Below, in pieces: positions 17,964 to 27,661 of a DNA stretch of 64,000 bases. The stretch's first letter is position 1; every line of letters begins with the position of its first letter. Below the pieces are notes generated by a model. The model had not been told where the DNA came from. It saw only the letters and a program-made list of their open reading frames with translations, and made no database searches. Location: NCBI RefSeq assembly GCF_017832355.1, contig NZ_JAFIBY010000006.1:62001-126000 (forward strand), in the 5' to 3' direction. A program made the translations under genes and the position numbers. This DNA is from Serratia sp. PL17 (lineage in GTDB: Bacteria; Pseudomonadota; Gammaproteobacteria; Enterobacterales; Enterobacteriaceae).

Positions 17964-18437
17964 ATGAAACAGATTACTGCCCACGACCTGACCACCATGA
18001 GTGAACAGGCCGCCAAAGTGGCACGCCTGCGCGCGCACCGCACGTTACACGACGAGTTGAGCGATCCGGTACAACGATTGGCGATTGCCATGGAACCCGG
18101 CACCTATATCCGCCCACACCGTCATCCGCAAACCTGGGAACTGTTAACCCCGCTGCGCGGACGCTTTGTAGTACTGCAATTTAACGAAGAGGGCGTCGTC
18201 ACCCAGCGAACCCTGCTCGGTGAAGAAACCAAAGTGCTGGAAATGCCGGCATATACCTGGCATGCCGTGCTGTCGGTTGATCCAGGTGGTGTGGTTTTTG
18301 AGGTGAAACAAGGGCCTTATCAGGCGCTGTCTGAAGAAGACTGCATGCAGTGGGCACCGCAAGAAGGGGCTGAAGGCACCGAAGCGGTGATGCGTTGGTA
18401 TGCCACTGCGCAAGTGGGTGACCGTTTCGCTCACTGA
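17964..18437 (+). CDS. WbuC-family cupin-fold metalloprotein
   Basis: This 157-aa protein resembles WbuC, a small cupin found in some enterobacterial O-antigen clusters. The cupin metal site is visible in the first motif (YIRPHRHPQTWELL, two histidines and a glutamate) and the late histidine in YTWHAVLSVDPGGVVFEV. The family's biochemical role is unknown to me. Here it stands as a single gene between corA and uvrD, not next to polysaccharide genes. The ATG at 17964 was preferred to the TTG at 17949 because the aligned family proteins begin close to KQI and GGACTTT lies upstream. It ends in a hairpin at 18438. Confidence 0.75.
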   Translation: MKQITAHDLTTMSEQAAKVARLRAHRTLHDELSDPVQRLAIAMEPGTYIRPHRHPQTWELLTPLRGRFVVLQFNEEGVVTQRTLLGEETKVLEMPAYTWHAVLSVDPGGVVFEVKQGPYQALSEEDCMQWAPQEGAEGTEAVMRWYATAQVGDRFAH

Positions 18438-18456
18438 GGCGGTTCTTCAAACCGCC
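18438..18456 (+). terminator. Hairpin after the WbuC-like gene
   Basis: GGCGGTT at 18438-18444 pairs with AACCGCC at 18450-18456, starting directly after the stop codon. No T tract is present. Confidence 0.5.
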
Positions 18457-18460
18457 GCAA

Positions 18461-18587
18461 TATGCTCGGCTTAATTCGAGTCGCATGAAGGCCGCGAGCC
18501 CCTGAATCCCCAGGCGTTGAGTGAACCACGTGCCTGGGGTAAAACGGGTGCAACCTGCACACATAAAGCGTGCGGTACAACGAGTAT
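18461..18587 (+). repeat. Strongly diverged ERIC-like element
   Basis: The left arm (TTAATTCGAGTCGCATGAAGG), core (GAATCCCCAGG, then CCTGGGGTAA) and right end (CGAGTAT) follow the ERIC plan, including its 127-bp length. The central and right arms have many changes, partly compensatory. The right end lies 3 bp from the uvrD stop codon. Confidence 0.6.
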
Positions 18588-18590
18588 AAG

Positions 18591-20753
18591 TTACACCGTT
18601 TCCAGGCGGGCGTAGGCGGCGACAAGCCACTTAATCCCTTCCCCTGGAAACGCAATCTGCAGCCGGCTGTGTTCACCACTGCCTTCCAGATTGACGATGG
18701 TCCCTTCACCAAACTTGGGGTGACGCACTCGCTGGCCCAGCTTATAACCGGTGTCGTTTTCACTGATCGGCGTACCCATACGGCGATGACTCACCGGCCG
18801 CGAGACACTGGCGCGCAAACGCACTTCTTCCACGCAATCTTCCGGCAGTTCACCGATGAAACGTGAAGGGCGGTGATAAACCTCTTTGCCGTACAGACGG
18901 CGTGTTTCGGCGTAGGTCAGCGTCAATTTCTGCATGGCACGCGTCAAGCCAACGTAGGCCAGACGGCGTTCTTCTTCCAAGCGCCCACCTTCATCCAGCG
19001 ACATTTGGCTTGGGAACATCCCCTCTTCCATACCGACGATAAACACCAGCGGAAACTCCAGCCCCTTGGCCGAGTGCAGGGTCATCAACTGCACCGCATC
19101 CTGATAAGCATCGGCCTGCCCCTCACCCGCTTCAAGTGCCGCATGTGAAAGAAATGCCTGCAGCGGCATCAGATCCTGATCTTCATCCTGATAGCTGTAC
19201 TGGCGCGTTGCGGTTACCAGTTCCTCGAGGTTTTCGATACGCGCCTGGCCTTTTTCGCCCTTCTCCTGTTCATACATAATGAACAGGCCCGAATCACGGA
19301 TCACCCGGTCAGTCTGAACGTGCAGCGGCATATCGGCGGTTTCGTGCGCCAGTGCGTCCACCAGTTCGGTAAAACGTTGCAACGCAGATGCCGCGCGCCC
19401 GGCCAGCACTTTGTCCTGCAACAGCGCGCGGGTGGCCTGCCACAACGTCAGTTGGCGATCGCGTGCTGTACGACGCACTTCGTCCAGCGTCCGGTCACCA
19501 ATGCCACGCGTTGGGGTATTTACCACACGTTCAAACGCCGCATCGTCGTTACGATTGGCGATCAACCGCAGGTAGGCCAATGCGTCCTTGATCTCCTGAC
19601 GCTCGAAGAAGCGTTGTCCGCCGTAAATGCGGTACGGCATTGCCGTTTGCAATAACGCTTCTTCCAATACACGTGACTGGGCATTGCTGCGGTAAAGAAT
19701 GGCACAGTCATTCAGTGCGCCACCGTTCTCCTGCCAGGCCTTGATGCGGCCAACCACAAAGCGCGACTCGTCGAGTTCGTTGAAGGCACAATAGATGGAA
19801 ATGGGTTCACCATCCCCGCCTTCGGTCCACAGGTTTTTACCCATGCGCCCGCCGTTATTGGCGATCAGGGTGTTGGCTGCTTTCAGAATATTGCTGGTCG
19901 AACGGTAGTTTTGCTCCAGAAGGACGCTCTGGGCACCAGGGAAATCCTTCAAGAAACGTTGGATGTTCTCCACCTGAGCGCCACGCCATCCATAGATGGA
20001 CTGGTCGTCATCACCCACGATCATCACGTTGCTGTTATTGCCGGCCAGCAAGCGGATCCAGGCATATTGGATACTGTTGGTGTCCTGGAACTCGTCCACC
20101 AATATGTTGGTGAAGCGTTCGCGGTAATGATTGAGGATATGCGGCTTGTTCAGCCACAGCTCATGGGCACGCAACAGCAGTTCGGCAAAGTCCACCAGCC
20201 CGGCACGGTCACAGGCTTCCTGATACGCCTGATAGATACGTAGCCAGGTTGCCTCTACGGGGTTGTTATAGGTTTCAACATGCTGTGGGCGCAGGCCTTC
20301 ATCTTTTTTGCCGTTGATGTACCACATCGCCTGACGCGGCGGCCACTGCTTTTCATCGATATTCAACGCTTTGACGATACGTTTGAGCAGGCGGAGTTGG
20401 TCGTCGCTGTCGAGGATTTGGAAGTCTTGTGGCAGGTTGGCGTCCAAATGATGAGCACGCAGCAGACGATGAGCCAAGCCGTGGAAAGTGCCGATCCACA
20501 TCCCCCCCTGGCTGGTCCCAATCAGGTGTTCGATACGGTGGCGCATTTCCGCCGCCGCCTTGTTGGTGAAGGTCACCGCCATAATGGAATACGGCGAACA
20601 GTTCTCTACCGACAACAGCCAGGCGATGCGATGCACCAGCACTCGGGTTTTACCACTGCCCGCGCCGGCCAGTACCAACAGGTTGCCACGTGGCGCCGCC
20701 ACGGCTTCGCGTTGTTTTTCATTCAGGCTGTCGAGCAGATCGGAAACGTCCAT
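18591..20753 (-). CDS. uvrD: DNA helicase II UvrD
   Basis: UvrD (720 aa, the E. coli length) is the superfamily 1 3'-5' helicase of nucleotide excision repair and methyl-directed mismatch repair. Walker A is [10 protein letters not shown], motif II is VDEFQDTN, motif III is [14 protein letters not shown], motif IV is LEQNYRS, and motif VI is AYVGLTRAMQ. The C-terminal Tudor-like segment (GYKLGQRVRHPKFGEGTIVN) is intact. The ATG at 20753 gives MDVSDLL; the codon three earlier was rejected on alignment. A canonical LexA box lies 48 bp upstream, consistent with SOS induction. Confidence 0.97.
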   Translation of the reverse strand: MDVSDLLDSLNEKQREAVAAPRGNLLVLAGAGSGKTRVLVHRIAWLLSVENCSPYSIMAVTFTNKAAAEMRHRIEHLIGTSQGGMWIGTFHGLAHRLLRAHHLDANLPQDFQILDSDDQLRLLKRIVKALNIDEKQWPPRQAMWYINGKKDEGLRPQHVETYNNPVEATWLRIYQAYQEACDRAGLVDFAELLLRAHELWLNKPHILNHYRERFTNILVDEFQDTNSIQYAWIRLLAGNNSNVMIVGDDDQSIYGWRGAQVENIQRFLKDFPGAQSVLLEQNYRSTSNILKAANTLIANNGGRMGKNLWTEGGDGEPISIYCAFNELDESRFVVGRIKAWQENGGALNDCAILYRSNAQSRVLEEALLQTAMPYRIYGGQRFFERQEIKDALAYLRLIANRNDDAAFERVVNTPTRGIGDRTLDEVRRTARDRQLTLWQATRALLQDKVLAGRAASALQRFTELVDALAHETADMPLHVQTDRVIRDSGLFIMYEQEKGEKGQARIENLEELVTATRQYSYQDEDQDLMPLQAFLSHAALEAGEGQADAYQDAVQLMTLHSAKGLEFPLVFIVGMEEGMFPSQMSLDEGGRLEEERRLAYVGLTRAMQKLTLTYAETRRLYGKEVYHRPSRFIGELPEDCVEEVRLRASVSRPVSHRRMGTPISENDTGYKLGQRVRHPKFGEGTIVNLEGSGEHSRLQIAFPGEGIKWLVAAYARLETV

Positions 20754-20800
20754 AGGCACCATTAATTGGTAAGGGAAAGCGCGTCAGAAATGCGATTCCA

Positions 20801-20816
20801 CTGTGAATTTATACAG
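20801..20816. promoter_or_regulatory. LexA (SOS) box of uvrD
   Basis: CTGTGAATTTATACAG matches the LexA consensus CTGT-N8-ACAG perfectly and lies 48-63 bp upstream of the uvrD ATG. uvrD is a known LexA-regulated gene in E. coli. Confidence 0.88.
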
Positions 20817-20830
20817 AGTCAGTTTGGGAT

Positions 20831-20945
20831 TATACCCGAAATAATTGAAGTTGCAGCAAGGCGGCCAGTGTGCGAGCCCCAGGAACTGACTCCAGTCAGT
20901 GGCTGGGGTGACAACACCGCTGCGGTTTCAAGCATGAAGGGCTAT
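20831..20945 (+). repeat. ERIC element between uvrD and yigB
   Basis: The element runs from TATACCCGAAATAATTG through GCGAGCCCCAGG, CAGTGGCTGGGGTGA and GCGGTTTCAAGC to AAGGGCTAT. The right end contains the yigB stop codon (TAG, complement of 20942-20944). The left end is only 14 bp from the uvrD LexA box. Confidence 0.88.
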
Positions 20946-21658
20946 AACAATGCCGTCAGCGATGCCAACTGATCGATCTCAATGTGTGGCAGCAGGCGAC
21001 TGTCAGCGGCCTGCATCAGGCTGCGTTGACGGTCGTTGATCCAACAGGCTTGTAAGCCGGAACGTAACGCCCCGGCGACGTCAGTGGTCAAGTCATCACC
21101 GACGTGGAGAATAGATTGAGGCGCGATCCCTAACCGTTCGGCGGCCAGCTGGTACATGTCCTGATAAGGTTTGGCGCGGCCATCCGGCCCCGAACGCAAC
21201 ACAAACTGAAAGTAACCATCCAGCCCGCAGAGCGCAGGATCGGCATTGCCATTGGTGATCGCCACCAGCGGAAAACGTTCACCCAAGGCTTTCAACGTCG
21301 CATGGGTTGCTTCAGGCACATCAATGCGGCTACGCCACAGCGCAAAGTTCTGCATTGCCGCATCCGCCCCATCGGCGGCTTCAGCATCACGCAGCCCCTG
21401 ACGGCTTAGCGCCAGGTGGATCGCCCGCCAACGCCATTGGGTGACGTCGTGATAAATTTCCGGGTCCTGTTCACGCAGTTCCTGACGCAGGCGATGAAAA
21501 TCCGCCGACTGGAAGTGGTTCAATCCAGGATGGTAATTCTGCAAAAAGGCCACAGACTGCAGCTCAGTCTGTTTGATCACCGGACGGTTGTCGTACAGCG
21601 TGTCGTCCAGATCAAAGGTCAACGCCGCCAACGGCCGCAGCGGACGATAAAAATGCAT
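20942..21658 (-). CDS. yigB: FMN/5-amino-uracil phosphate phosphatase YigB
   Basis: YigB (238 aa, the E. coli length) is a class I HAD phosphatase. In E. coli it dephosphorylates FMN and the riboflavin intermediate 5-amino-6-ribitylamino-uracil phosphate. Motif I is FDLDDTLYD, motif II is AITNGN, the motif III lysine is in GRAKPYQDM, and motif IV is [10 protein letters not shown]. It overlaps xerC by one base (TGATG), so it is translationally coupled within the lptM-dapF-yigA-xerC-yigB operon. Its stop codon is supplied by the end of an ERIC element. Confidence 0.94.
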   Translation of the reverse strand: MHFYRPLRPLAALTFDLDDTLYDNRPVIKQTELQSVAFLQNYHPGLNHFQSADFHRLRQELREQDPEIYHDVTQWRWRAIHLALSRQGLRDAEAADGADAAMQNFALWRSRIDVPEATHATLKALGERFPLVAITNGNADPALCGLDGYFQFVLRSGPDGRAKPYQDMYQLAAERLGIAPQSILHVGDDLTTDVAGALRSGLQACWINDRQRSLMQAADSRLLPHIEIDQLASLTALL

Positions 21659-22569
21659 CAGGATTTCCCCCGTTTGGCACGTGGATGCGCTGCATCGTAC
21701 ACGGTCGCCAGATGTTGAAAGTCGAGGTGGGTATAGATTTGAGTGGTGGTCAGGTTGGCGTGGCCCAGCAGTTCCTGTACCGCACGCAGATCGCCGCTCG
21801 ATTCCAGCATATGGGTTGCAAACGAGTGGCGCAGTTTGTGCGGATGAATATGGCTGTTAACGCCCTGCTTGATGCCCCACTCGGCAAAACGCTTTTGCAC
21901 GTTGCGGGTCGAGATACGCTTACCTTGATTAGACAGGAACATCGCATCGTCTGACGGCCCAAATAAATCGCGCATCGCCAACCAGTGTTCAAGCCAAGTC
22001 ACCGCGGTGCGACCTACCGGCAGCTTGCGTTCCTTGCTGCCCTTACCCAGCACCCAAATTTCACCCGCACCCAGATCGACATGGCGGCAATCCAGCCCAA
22101 CCAGTTCCGAAAGACGCAGACCGGCACCGTACATGACCTCAAGCATGGCCCGATCGCGTACCGCTAGCGGATCGTTAAGATCGATATCCAGCAACTGATT
22201 CATTTCATCGACGTCGATGTTTTTCGGCAGATGCCGACCGCTACGTGGCGTTCGGATACCTTTCGCAGGGTTAGCAATCAGCATACCCTGGCTGACCTGC
22301 CAGTCGAGAAAACTGCGTAACGCCGACAGGCGCAACGCGAGGCTAGAAGACTGTAACCCGGCACGTTTACTGCGCGCTGCCAGCATACGGACTTTGGCAG
22401 CATCCAAAGCCGGCCATTCCGTCACGCCCATCTCTTGCGTCAAGACCATCAGCGCCTGCAACTGGCGCGAATAGCTTAACTGTGTCAATGGACTGAGCTG
22501 GCGTTCCACCTTCAGATAACGCAAGAAAGCGTCCACCGGCTGTTGCAGGCTGGCCGCCAACGGGATCAT
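21658..22569 (-). CDS. xerC: Tyrosine recombinase XerC
   Basis: XerC (303 aa) acts with XerD and FtsK at dif to resolve chromosome dimers. The N-terminal SAM-like core-binding domain is followed by the catalytic domain. Arg I lies in [12 protein letters not shown], the beta-hairpin lysine in [12 protein letters not shown], the HxxR box is [14 protein letters not shown], His III is in LGHANL, and the nucleophile tyrosine lies in TQIYTHLD. The start at 22569 shares ATGA with the yigA stop. The dapF-yigA-xerC-yigB order is the standard enterobacterial one. Confidence 0.96.
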   Translation of the reverse strand: MIPLAASLQQPVDAFLRYLKVERQLSPLTQLSYSRQLQALMVLTQEMGVTEWPALDAAKVRMLAARSKRAGLQSSSLALRLSALRSFLDWQVSQGMLIANPAKGIRTPRSGRHLPKNIDVDEMNQLLDIDLNDPLAVRDRAMLEVMYGAGLRLSELVGLDCRHVDLGAGEIWVLGKGSKERKLPVGRTAVTWLEHWLAMRDLFGPSDDAMFLSNQGKRISTRNVQKRFAEWGIKQGVNSHIHPHKLRHSFATHMLESSGDLRAVQELLGHANLTTTQIYTHLDFQHLATVYDAAHPRAKRGKS

Positions 22570-23270
22570 GCGCGTTCGATCCAGCGTTCCAGCAGTTCAG
22601 GCAACATACGCGCCAGCTGATTGAGCATCACCGTGCCCATGCCCTGCTGATAGTGTTGGGTATCACGGCTACTGAAAATCACCATGCCAAGCTCACCATT
22701 ATCACCCAGCATCGACAGCGCTACCGAACCGACCAGCTTGGCCTGTGGCAGTAACAGCAACAACTCAGGACCGTTAAGGCTCCCAAGGAAATGTTGCTGA
22801 TCGCCCAAGCGCTGAATACGCAACGGCTCAAATGACGAACGCGTCAGGCCAAGATGCGTAAAGTCGGAAGGCGCGCCAATTTTCCAGCTTTCTGAAAACA
22901 GACGGATATTGGCACCGGCCAGACCGAATCCGCGAGCCCAGCGTTGCAGGCGGTTGAGCATATCCTGCAAGCTACTGGCCGTGGCCAGATTGGCCTGCAA
23001 ATGCAACAGGCTGGCAAACAGCGTTTCGTTCGCACTGGCCTGCTCCATCAGCAGCGTGATTTCTTCTTCCAACTGATTGATATGATTACGCTGGCGGGCC
23101 AGATGCCACTCGACCAACGACACAGTGCCGCGAACGGGATGGGGAACGCGCATCTGTTCCACCAAACGCGCATTGCGGATAAAGAAATCTGGGTTTTGCA
23201 GTAAAAACTGCATTACGGCGTCATCGTCAAGCTCAATGCCCGCGACAGCCTGGTCCTCAACGCTCTTCAT
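22566..23270 (-). CDS. yigA: DUF484 family protein YigA
   Basis: YigA (234 aa; E. coli 235) belongs to the DUF484 family, whose fold resembles GAF domains. An N-terminal helical part with a probable short coiled coil ([19 protein letters not shown]) precedes the predicted GAF-like region. The molecular function is not established. It sits between dapF and xerC with 4-nt overlaps on both sides, an arrangement widely kept in gammaproteobacteria that suggests coordinated expression rather than a shared pathway. Confidence 0.88.
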   Translation of the reverse strand: MKSVEDQAVAGIELDDDAVMQFLLQNPDFFIRNARLVEQMRVPHPVRGTVSLVEWHLARQRNHINQLEEEITLLMEQASANETLFASLLHLQANLATASSLQDMLNRLQRWARGFGLAGANIRLFSESWKIGAPSDFTHLGLTRSSFEPLRIQRLGDQQHFLGSLNGPELLLLLPQAKLVGSVALSMLGDNGELGMVIFSSRDTQHYQQGMGTVMLNQLARMLPELLERWIERA

Positions 23271-24091
23271 AGATGAATAAATCCGTCATATACATGGGTT
23301 GCCGGACCGGTCATAAACAGCGGGCTGCCCGGTCCTTTCCAGCGAATATGCAGGCTGCCACCCGGCAGTTCTACATGCACCTCTTCTGACAGCAATTCTT
23401 GTTGAATCCCCACCGCCACTGCAGCACAAGCGCCGCTGCCGCAAGCTTGCGTTTCGCCAGCGCCACGTTCATAGACGCGCAGCTTGATATGCTCACGGCT
23501 GACAATTTGCATGAAACCGATATTGGCCCGTTCCGGGAAGCGCTCGTGCCCTTCCAGTACCGGTCCAAGCAACTCCACCTTGGCGGTTTTTACATCATCC
23601 ACCTGTAAAACACAATGCGGATTGCCCATCGACACCACGCCACACAACACCGTATGTTCGGCCGCACGCATGATGTACGTCTTTTCTTCTTTGGTCGCAC
23701 GAAAAGGGACGGCCTGAGGATCGAAGTTTGGCTCGCCCATATTCACACAAACCAGATCGTCATCGGTGACGCTCAGCACCATACGCCCCGTTTGGGTACT
23801 GACGCGAATATCACGCTTATTGGTCAGCCCTTTCAATCGCACAAAACGGGCGAAACAGCGGGCACCGTTACCACACTGCGCCACTTCGCTGCCGTCAGCG
23901 TTAAAAATACGGTAGTGAAAATCCAGTTCAGGATCGTAAGGCGGTTCTACCACCAGCATCTGGTCAAAGCCAACGCCCAAGTGCCGATCGGCCAAACGGC
24001 GGATCAGCTCGGGTGAAAAATAGACATTCTGTGTAACGGCATCGACCACCATAAAGTCGTTGCCCAGACCGTGCATTTTGGAGAACTGCAT
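23267..24091 (-). CDS. dapF: Diaminopimelate epimerase
   Basis: DapF (274 aa, the E. coli length) converts LL- to meso-diaminopimelate, a precursor of lysine and of peptidoglycan cross-links. It is a cofactor-independent two-base enzyme. The catalytic cysteines are Cys73 in [15 protein letters not shown] and the second in [13 protein letters not shown]. The ATG at 24091 (GGAG 7 nt upstream) gives [12 protein letters not shown] as in E. coli; the longer frame from 24145 was rejected. It follows lptM by 58 bp and overlaps yigA by 4 nt. Confidence 0.97.
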   Translation of the reverse strand: MQFSKMHGLGNDFMVVDAVTQNVYFSPELIRRLADRHLGVGFDQMLVVEPPYDPELDFHYRIFNADGSEVAQCGNGARCFARFVRLKGLTNKRDIRVSTQTGRMVLSVTDDDLVCVNMGEPNFDPQAVPFRATKEEKTYIMRAAEHTVLCGVVSMGNPHCVLQVDDVKTAKVELLGPVLEGHERFPERANIGFMQIVSREHIKLRVYERGAGETQACGSGACAAVAVGIQQELLSEEVHVELPGGSLHIRWKGPGSPLFMTGPATHVYDGFIHL

Positions 24092-24149
24092 ATCATACTC
24101 CGCTATCCGTCTTGAGTTTGCGATGGCCCACGCCGCCGCAAACAAGATG

Positions 24150-24353
24150 TTACTGGTCGCTCATCGACGGTTTTTGCTGAGACCCAGAAAGCTCCTGCTG
24201 ATTTTTCTGTACTTGATCGCCAGTCTGAACCTGAGGTTTCTTGCTGGCCGGATCGGCTGGAGGGAAGTACAGCGGGCCTTTCAGACCGCAGCCAGAGAGC
24301 CCGGTAAACAGCACTGCCATCAGCGCATAGCGTAGTTGTTTTTTCATTTGCAT
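24150..24353 (-). CDS. lptM: LPS assembly-associated lipoprotein LptM (YifL)
   Basis: This 67-aa lipoprotein has a short hydrophobic signal and the lipobox LSGC (Cys22). The conserved [15 protein letters not shown] segment immediately follows, nearly identical to E. coli YifL, recently renamed LptM. The E. coli protein binds the LptDE translocon and promotes LptD disulfide maturation. The rest is a low-complexity Gln/Ser-rich tail. Two starts are possible (24353 and 24347); the first has AGG at a reasonable distance. It heads the dapF operon. Confidence 0.9.
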   Translation of the reverse strand: MQMKKQLRYALMAVLFTGLSGCGLKGPLYFPPADPASKKPQVQTGDQVQKNQQELSGSQQKPSMSDQ

Positions 24354-24425
24354 TAATGCCTGTAATTCATGCGTCCAAGGTCTCTATAATCGCAGGTGGA
24401 TCATGAAAAGCAATAGGAATTGAAT

Positions 24426-24746
24426 ATGAACGACAGTGAGTTTCACCAGTTGGCTGACCAACTGATGCTTAATATTGAAGAGACACTGGACGATTTTGAC
24501 GGCGATGCAGACATCGATTACGAAACTAACGGCGGTGTAATGACGTTAAGCTTCGAAAATGGCACCAAAATTGTGATCAATCGCCAGGAGCCGCTGCATC
24601 AGGTTTGGCTGGCGACCAAAACCGGCGGCTACCACTTTAACTACCGTGACGGCGTGTGGGTCTGCGATCGCAGCGGTCGCGCCTTCTACCCGTTACTGAG
24701 TGAAGCGGCCAGCGCACAGGCCGGCGAAGATGTGGCATTTGCCTAA
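24426..24746 (+). CDS. cyaY: Bacterial frataxin CyaY
   Basis: CyaY (106 aa, the E. coli length) is a frataxin-like iron-binding protein that modulates IscS-dependent iron-sulfur cluster assembly. The acidic first helix ([21 protein letters not shown]) and the conserved strand ([21 protein letters not shown]) are typical. The ATG at 24426 follows AGGA; the TTG two codons earlier was rejected. It is transcribed towards cyaA and divergent from lptM. A strong bidirectional terminator follows. Confidence 0.96.
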   Translation: MNDSEFHQLADQLMLNIEETLDDFDGDADIDYETNGGVMTLSFENGTKIVINRQEPLHQVWLATKTGGYHFNYRDGVWVCDRSGRAFYPLLSEAASAQAGEDVAFA

Positions 24747-24757
24747 GTATGGTGGCG

Positions 24758-24791
24758 TTCACAGGGGCTCAGCACGTTGAGCCCCTGTGAA
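24758..24791. terminator. Bidirectional terminator between cyaY and cyaA
   Basis: A perfect 14-bp stem (TTCACAGGGGCTCA with its complement at 24778-24791) and a 6-nt loop lie between the convergent cyaY and cyaA stop codons, one base before the latter. Confidence 0.8.
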
Positions 24792-24792
24792 A

Positions 24793-27345
24793 TCAATGCA
24801 ATTGAAACTGCTGCTTCAGCGGCAGCGTTGCACCCTCGGTCAGGGGAACGCACAGGCTCGACAATACATTGCTGCGGAACGGGATGACCTGAGTGCGGCC
24901 ATCGAGCTGCACGATCTGATAAAACTGGGGCAGGTTGAAGTTGATAAAGCTTGAACCGTACGTGAAGCGGTCATGTGAGGAAGAGTAGAACCGGCTGACA
25001 TCGCGTACCAGCTCCTCTTTACTGCCTTCACAATGGTGGTACACCTCGACCCGGTTAGACTCATCCAGAATATAGATGTTAAAGCCTTTATCGTCCGACG
25101 TGTCTTCGAAGAAGAACTGGATGATCCCTTCACTGGCAAAGCCATCCACTACCGGAGGCAAATGCACCTGATCGGTTTCTACTTTGATCGACAGACCATG
25201 CAATTTGTTGTTCGAAATGGCGCCGTAGAATTCCACCGCATTTTCCAACTTCTGCACCGACACGCTCAGGCGCTCGAAGAACAAGCCCCATGTTTGTCCG
25301 GCAACGCGAACCGCTTTGAAACGACCCGGTTCCAGGCGTGTGCTGGACAAGCGCAGCTCAATGCATTCAGAAACCAGCTGCTGTATACGCGTACGGATGA
25401 GGCCGCGCAAATGCTGGCTATAGCAGAACACCTCGACCGACTCCGGCGGAGCGGCATCCTGATGCATTTTGCCAAGAATAGTCTTCAACGCTTCCAACAC
25501 CGATTGCTCACCGCTGAAATGCAAAGTACGCACTTCGTTCCACGAATTGCGGTACAGCAGATCGATACTGCCTACCAAACATTGCTGCTGCTGGCCAAAA
25601 CTGAACACATCGAGCTTACGGAAATCGAAATGCACCACCTGATTACGGAAGGCTGCGGTCGGATCGTTTTCCAGATTGACGATAATCGCCAAATGGCGGA
25701 TTTCACACGGGCTGTACAGCGCTTTTGGCGTAGGCGCCGCCAGCCGCAGCGGGAAGTGGTGCGACACGTCGGCCACCAGCTCCTGCAGTTTGGCCGTGTC
25801 GCACAGGTTACCGCTTTTGATGTGCAGCCGGGTCTTCGGCGTCAGCAGGCCGTTGAAATAGGCCCAGGCCACCAATTTATTCAGATAGCGGTTATATTCG
25901 AGCGGCTGATGGCTGACGATAGAGTCCATGGCCGGAGCCTGATTGTACAGATACCAGCCGGTACGGTTGGCGCGGCCAACCGGGACATGAATGAAGGTTA
26001 AGTCGTCTTCCGACAGATCTGGCGAAATCTGCGGGTTCACCAGCGTTACCTTGCCGGGCAGGGCTTCAAACGCGGCATACAGCTTACGGGTCAGCACGCC
26101 AATATCCTGCGGGCTGGCGCTGACGCTAAGATTGTTACGACGGGCGAAACGGATCAGGTTGCGATAGCTTTGCATCATCGCGTCCAACAGTTCGTTGTGC
26201 GCTTCACGTACCCGTTCGATTTTCCAGCCGGCGCGATTATCCAGGATCGCCAGGCGCTCTTCGTCCCAGCCCCATTCGCTAACCAGCTGGCTGAGAATTT
26301 CACGACGCCAGCCAACGCAGGCATTGGCACGCGACAATTTTTCACAGACTTTGAGATAGAAGCAGCGGCGGACCAGATCGAGGCGGGTAGTGTCGTTGAT
26401 TTCAGTCAGATAATGCGTGACGCGTTCAAGCATCATACAGTAAGCGTCGAGACCAAAGCAGACGATCTCGCCCTGATGCAGACGCTGCTTGATGCCCATC
26501 GCCAACAGCTGCGTATTGGGGTATTCCCAGGAATAGGCTTCCAGCAGCAGGGTTTTCAGTACCGCTTTGTAAGGCGAGTCGATACTTTTATACAGTTGCC
26601 ACAGGCTGGCACCAAAGTATTCCTCTGCCGACAGCGTACTCAGGCCGCCGAGATCCAGCCATTCGTTCGGCGTTAACGCCCCTTGCGAGTACAGCGACAG
26701 CACATATTCATCGTAATGCGCTTCTTCTTCGCCCGGCACCATATTCCATAAAATGCGTTTGCCGGCCAGCCGCACCGCGGTGCGATAAAACTCGTCCAAC
26801 AGCAAAATATGCTGGGTAGAGCCACAGTCTTCACCACCCAGACTGCCGCTTTCGTTGTGACGGAAGCGGTTTTCGTCGATCAGGAAGAAGCTAACCTCAA
26901 CCCCCATCGACGCAGCCCATTTTTCCAATAGGCTGCATTTCTGTTGCAGACGATTACGTTCTTCGTTGTCCAGCCAAGACTGGTGGCATACCCAGATGTC
27001 GAGATCCGAACTGCAACTTTGACCGATCGACGAGGTGCTGCCCATGGAGTAAACCCCGGTAATCGGCAGTTCACCGCTGGCCAGCTTATCAAACGGGCTG
27101 CCCCATTTGTCTTCTAAATCATTGAGGTATTCTTGCTGGGTTTCATCAGGCGTGTAGAGGCAAACGCCATGGGGAACGTTACCGTTCAGATAACCTGGCA
27201 TCAGTGGGTGGTGGTGGTGCAATAAGGTAGGCAGCAGACTGTATACCCGTTGGAACGCGGGCTTCATGGCCGCTAGGGCGCGATCGATTCGTAATTGATT
27301 GATCGCATCCAGTCTCTGCTTCAGTGTCTCGATGTAGAGGTACAA
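24793..27345 (-). CDS. cyaA: Class I adenylate cyclase
   Basis: CyaA (850 aa; E. coli 848) makes cAMP for CRP. The N-terminal catalytic half contains the nucleotidyltransferase-like [18 protein letters not shown] motif. The C-terminal half is the regulatory domain responding to the glucose phosphotransferase system (EIIA-Glc). The start codon is TTG at 27345, preceded by AGGCGAG and followed by [10 protein letters not shown] exactly as in E. coli, where the weak TTG is known to limit synthesis. A CRP site lies about 100 bp upstream, implying negative feedback by cAMP-CRP. Confidence 0.97.
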   Translation of the reverse strand: MYLYIETLKQRLDAINQLRIDRALAAMKPAFQRVYSLLPTLLHHHHPLMPGYLNGNVPHGVCLYTPDETQQEYLNDLEDKWGSPFDKLASGELPITGVYSMGSTSSIGQSCSSDLDIWVCHQSWLDNEERNRLQQKCSLLEKWAASMGVEVSFFLIDENRFRHNESGSLGGEDCGSTQHILLLDEFYRTAVRLAGKRILWNMVPGEEEAHYDEYVLSLYSQGALTPNEWLDLGGLSTLSAEEYFGASLWQLYKSIDSPYKAVLKTLLLEAYSWEYPNTQLLAMGIKQRLHQGEIVCFGLDAYCMMLERVTHYLTEINDTTRLDLVRRCFYLKVCEKLSRANACVGWRREILSQLVSEWGWDEERLAILDNRAGWKIERVREAHNELLDAMMQSYRNLIRFARRNNLSVSASPQDIGVLTRKLYAAFEALPGKVTLVNPQISPDLSEDDLTFIHVPVGRANRTGWYLYNQAPAMDSIVSHQPLEYNRYLNKLVAWAYFNGLLTPKTRLHIKSGNLCDTAKLQELVADVSHHFPLRLAAPTPKALYSPCEIRHLAIIVNLENDPTAAFRNQVVHFDFRKLDVFSFGQQQQCLVGSIDLLYRNSWNEVRTLHFSGEQSVLEALKTILGKMHQDAAPPESVEVFCYSQHLRGLIRTRIQQLVSECIELRLSSTRLEPGRFKAVRVAGQTWGLFFERLSVSVQKLENAVEFYGAISNNKLHGLSIKVETDQVHLPPVVDGFASEGIIQFFFEDTSDDKGFNIYILDESNRVEVYHHCEGSKEELVRDVSRFYSSSHDRFTYGSSFINFNLPQFYQIVQLDGRTQVIPFRSNVLSSLCVPLTEGATLPLKQQFQLH

Positions 27346-27441
27346 GACGTCTCGCCTGATTATCCCGGTGTTTAGAAAAAAACCCGTATTCCATAAGCGC
27401 CGTTAGTGTTGGAAGAATATTTGGCAACTTATTGCTGGAAA

Positions 27442-27457
27442 CGTGATCAATTTAACA
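27442..27457 (-). promoter_or_regulatory. CRP site in the cyaA promoter
   Basis: Read on the minus strand, TGTTAAATTGATCACG has the TGTxA-N6-TCACx plan and matches the remembered E. coli cyaA P2 CRP site almost base for base, including flanking AAGG and TTT. In E. coli it mediates cAMP-CRP repression of cyaA. Confidence 0.8.
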
Positions 27458-27661
27458 CCTTGCTGATTGACCGTAAAGGAAGTAACGCTTCACTATTATT
27501 GTAGCGCCACTCTAAACGATTTACCCGCAGTGTTAACTGCCCCAAAATACATCACACGTCCCGTTGATTCCGTTGTCCTTTATCCGCCTGTGGCTTCTTG
27601 CACTGACACTTTTCGTACTCAGTGGTAGGATGAATAGCGAATTATAAAAACGGTAACAACC

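Noticed and set aside
25033-26001. 322-codon plus-strand ORF inside cyaA
   Set aside because: Antisense shadow of a well-matched CyaA; composition is biased (His/Gln/Arg-rich) and no domain was recognised.
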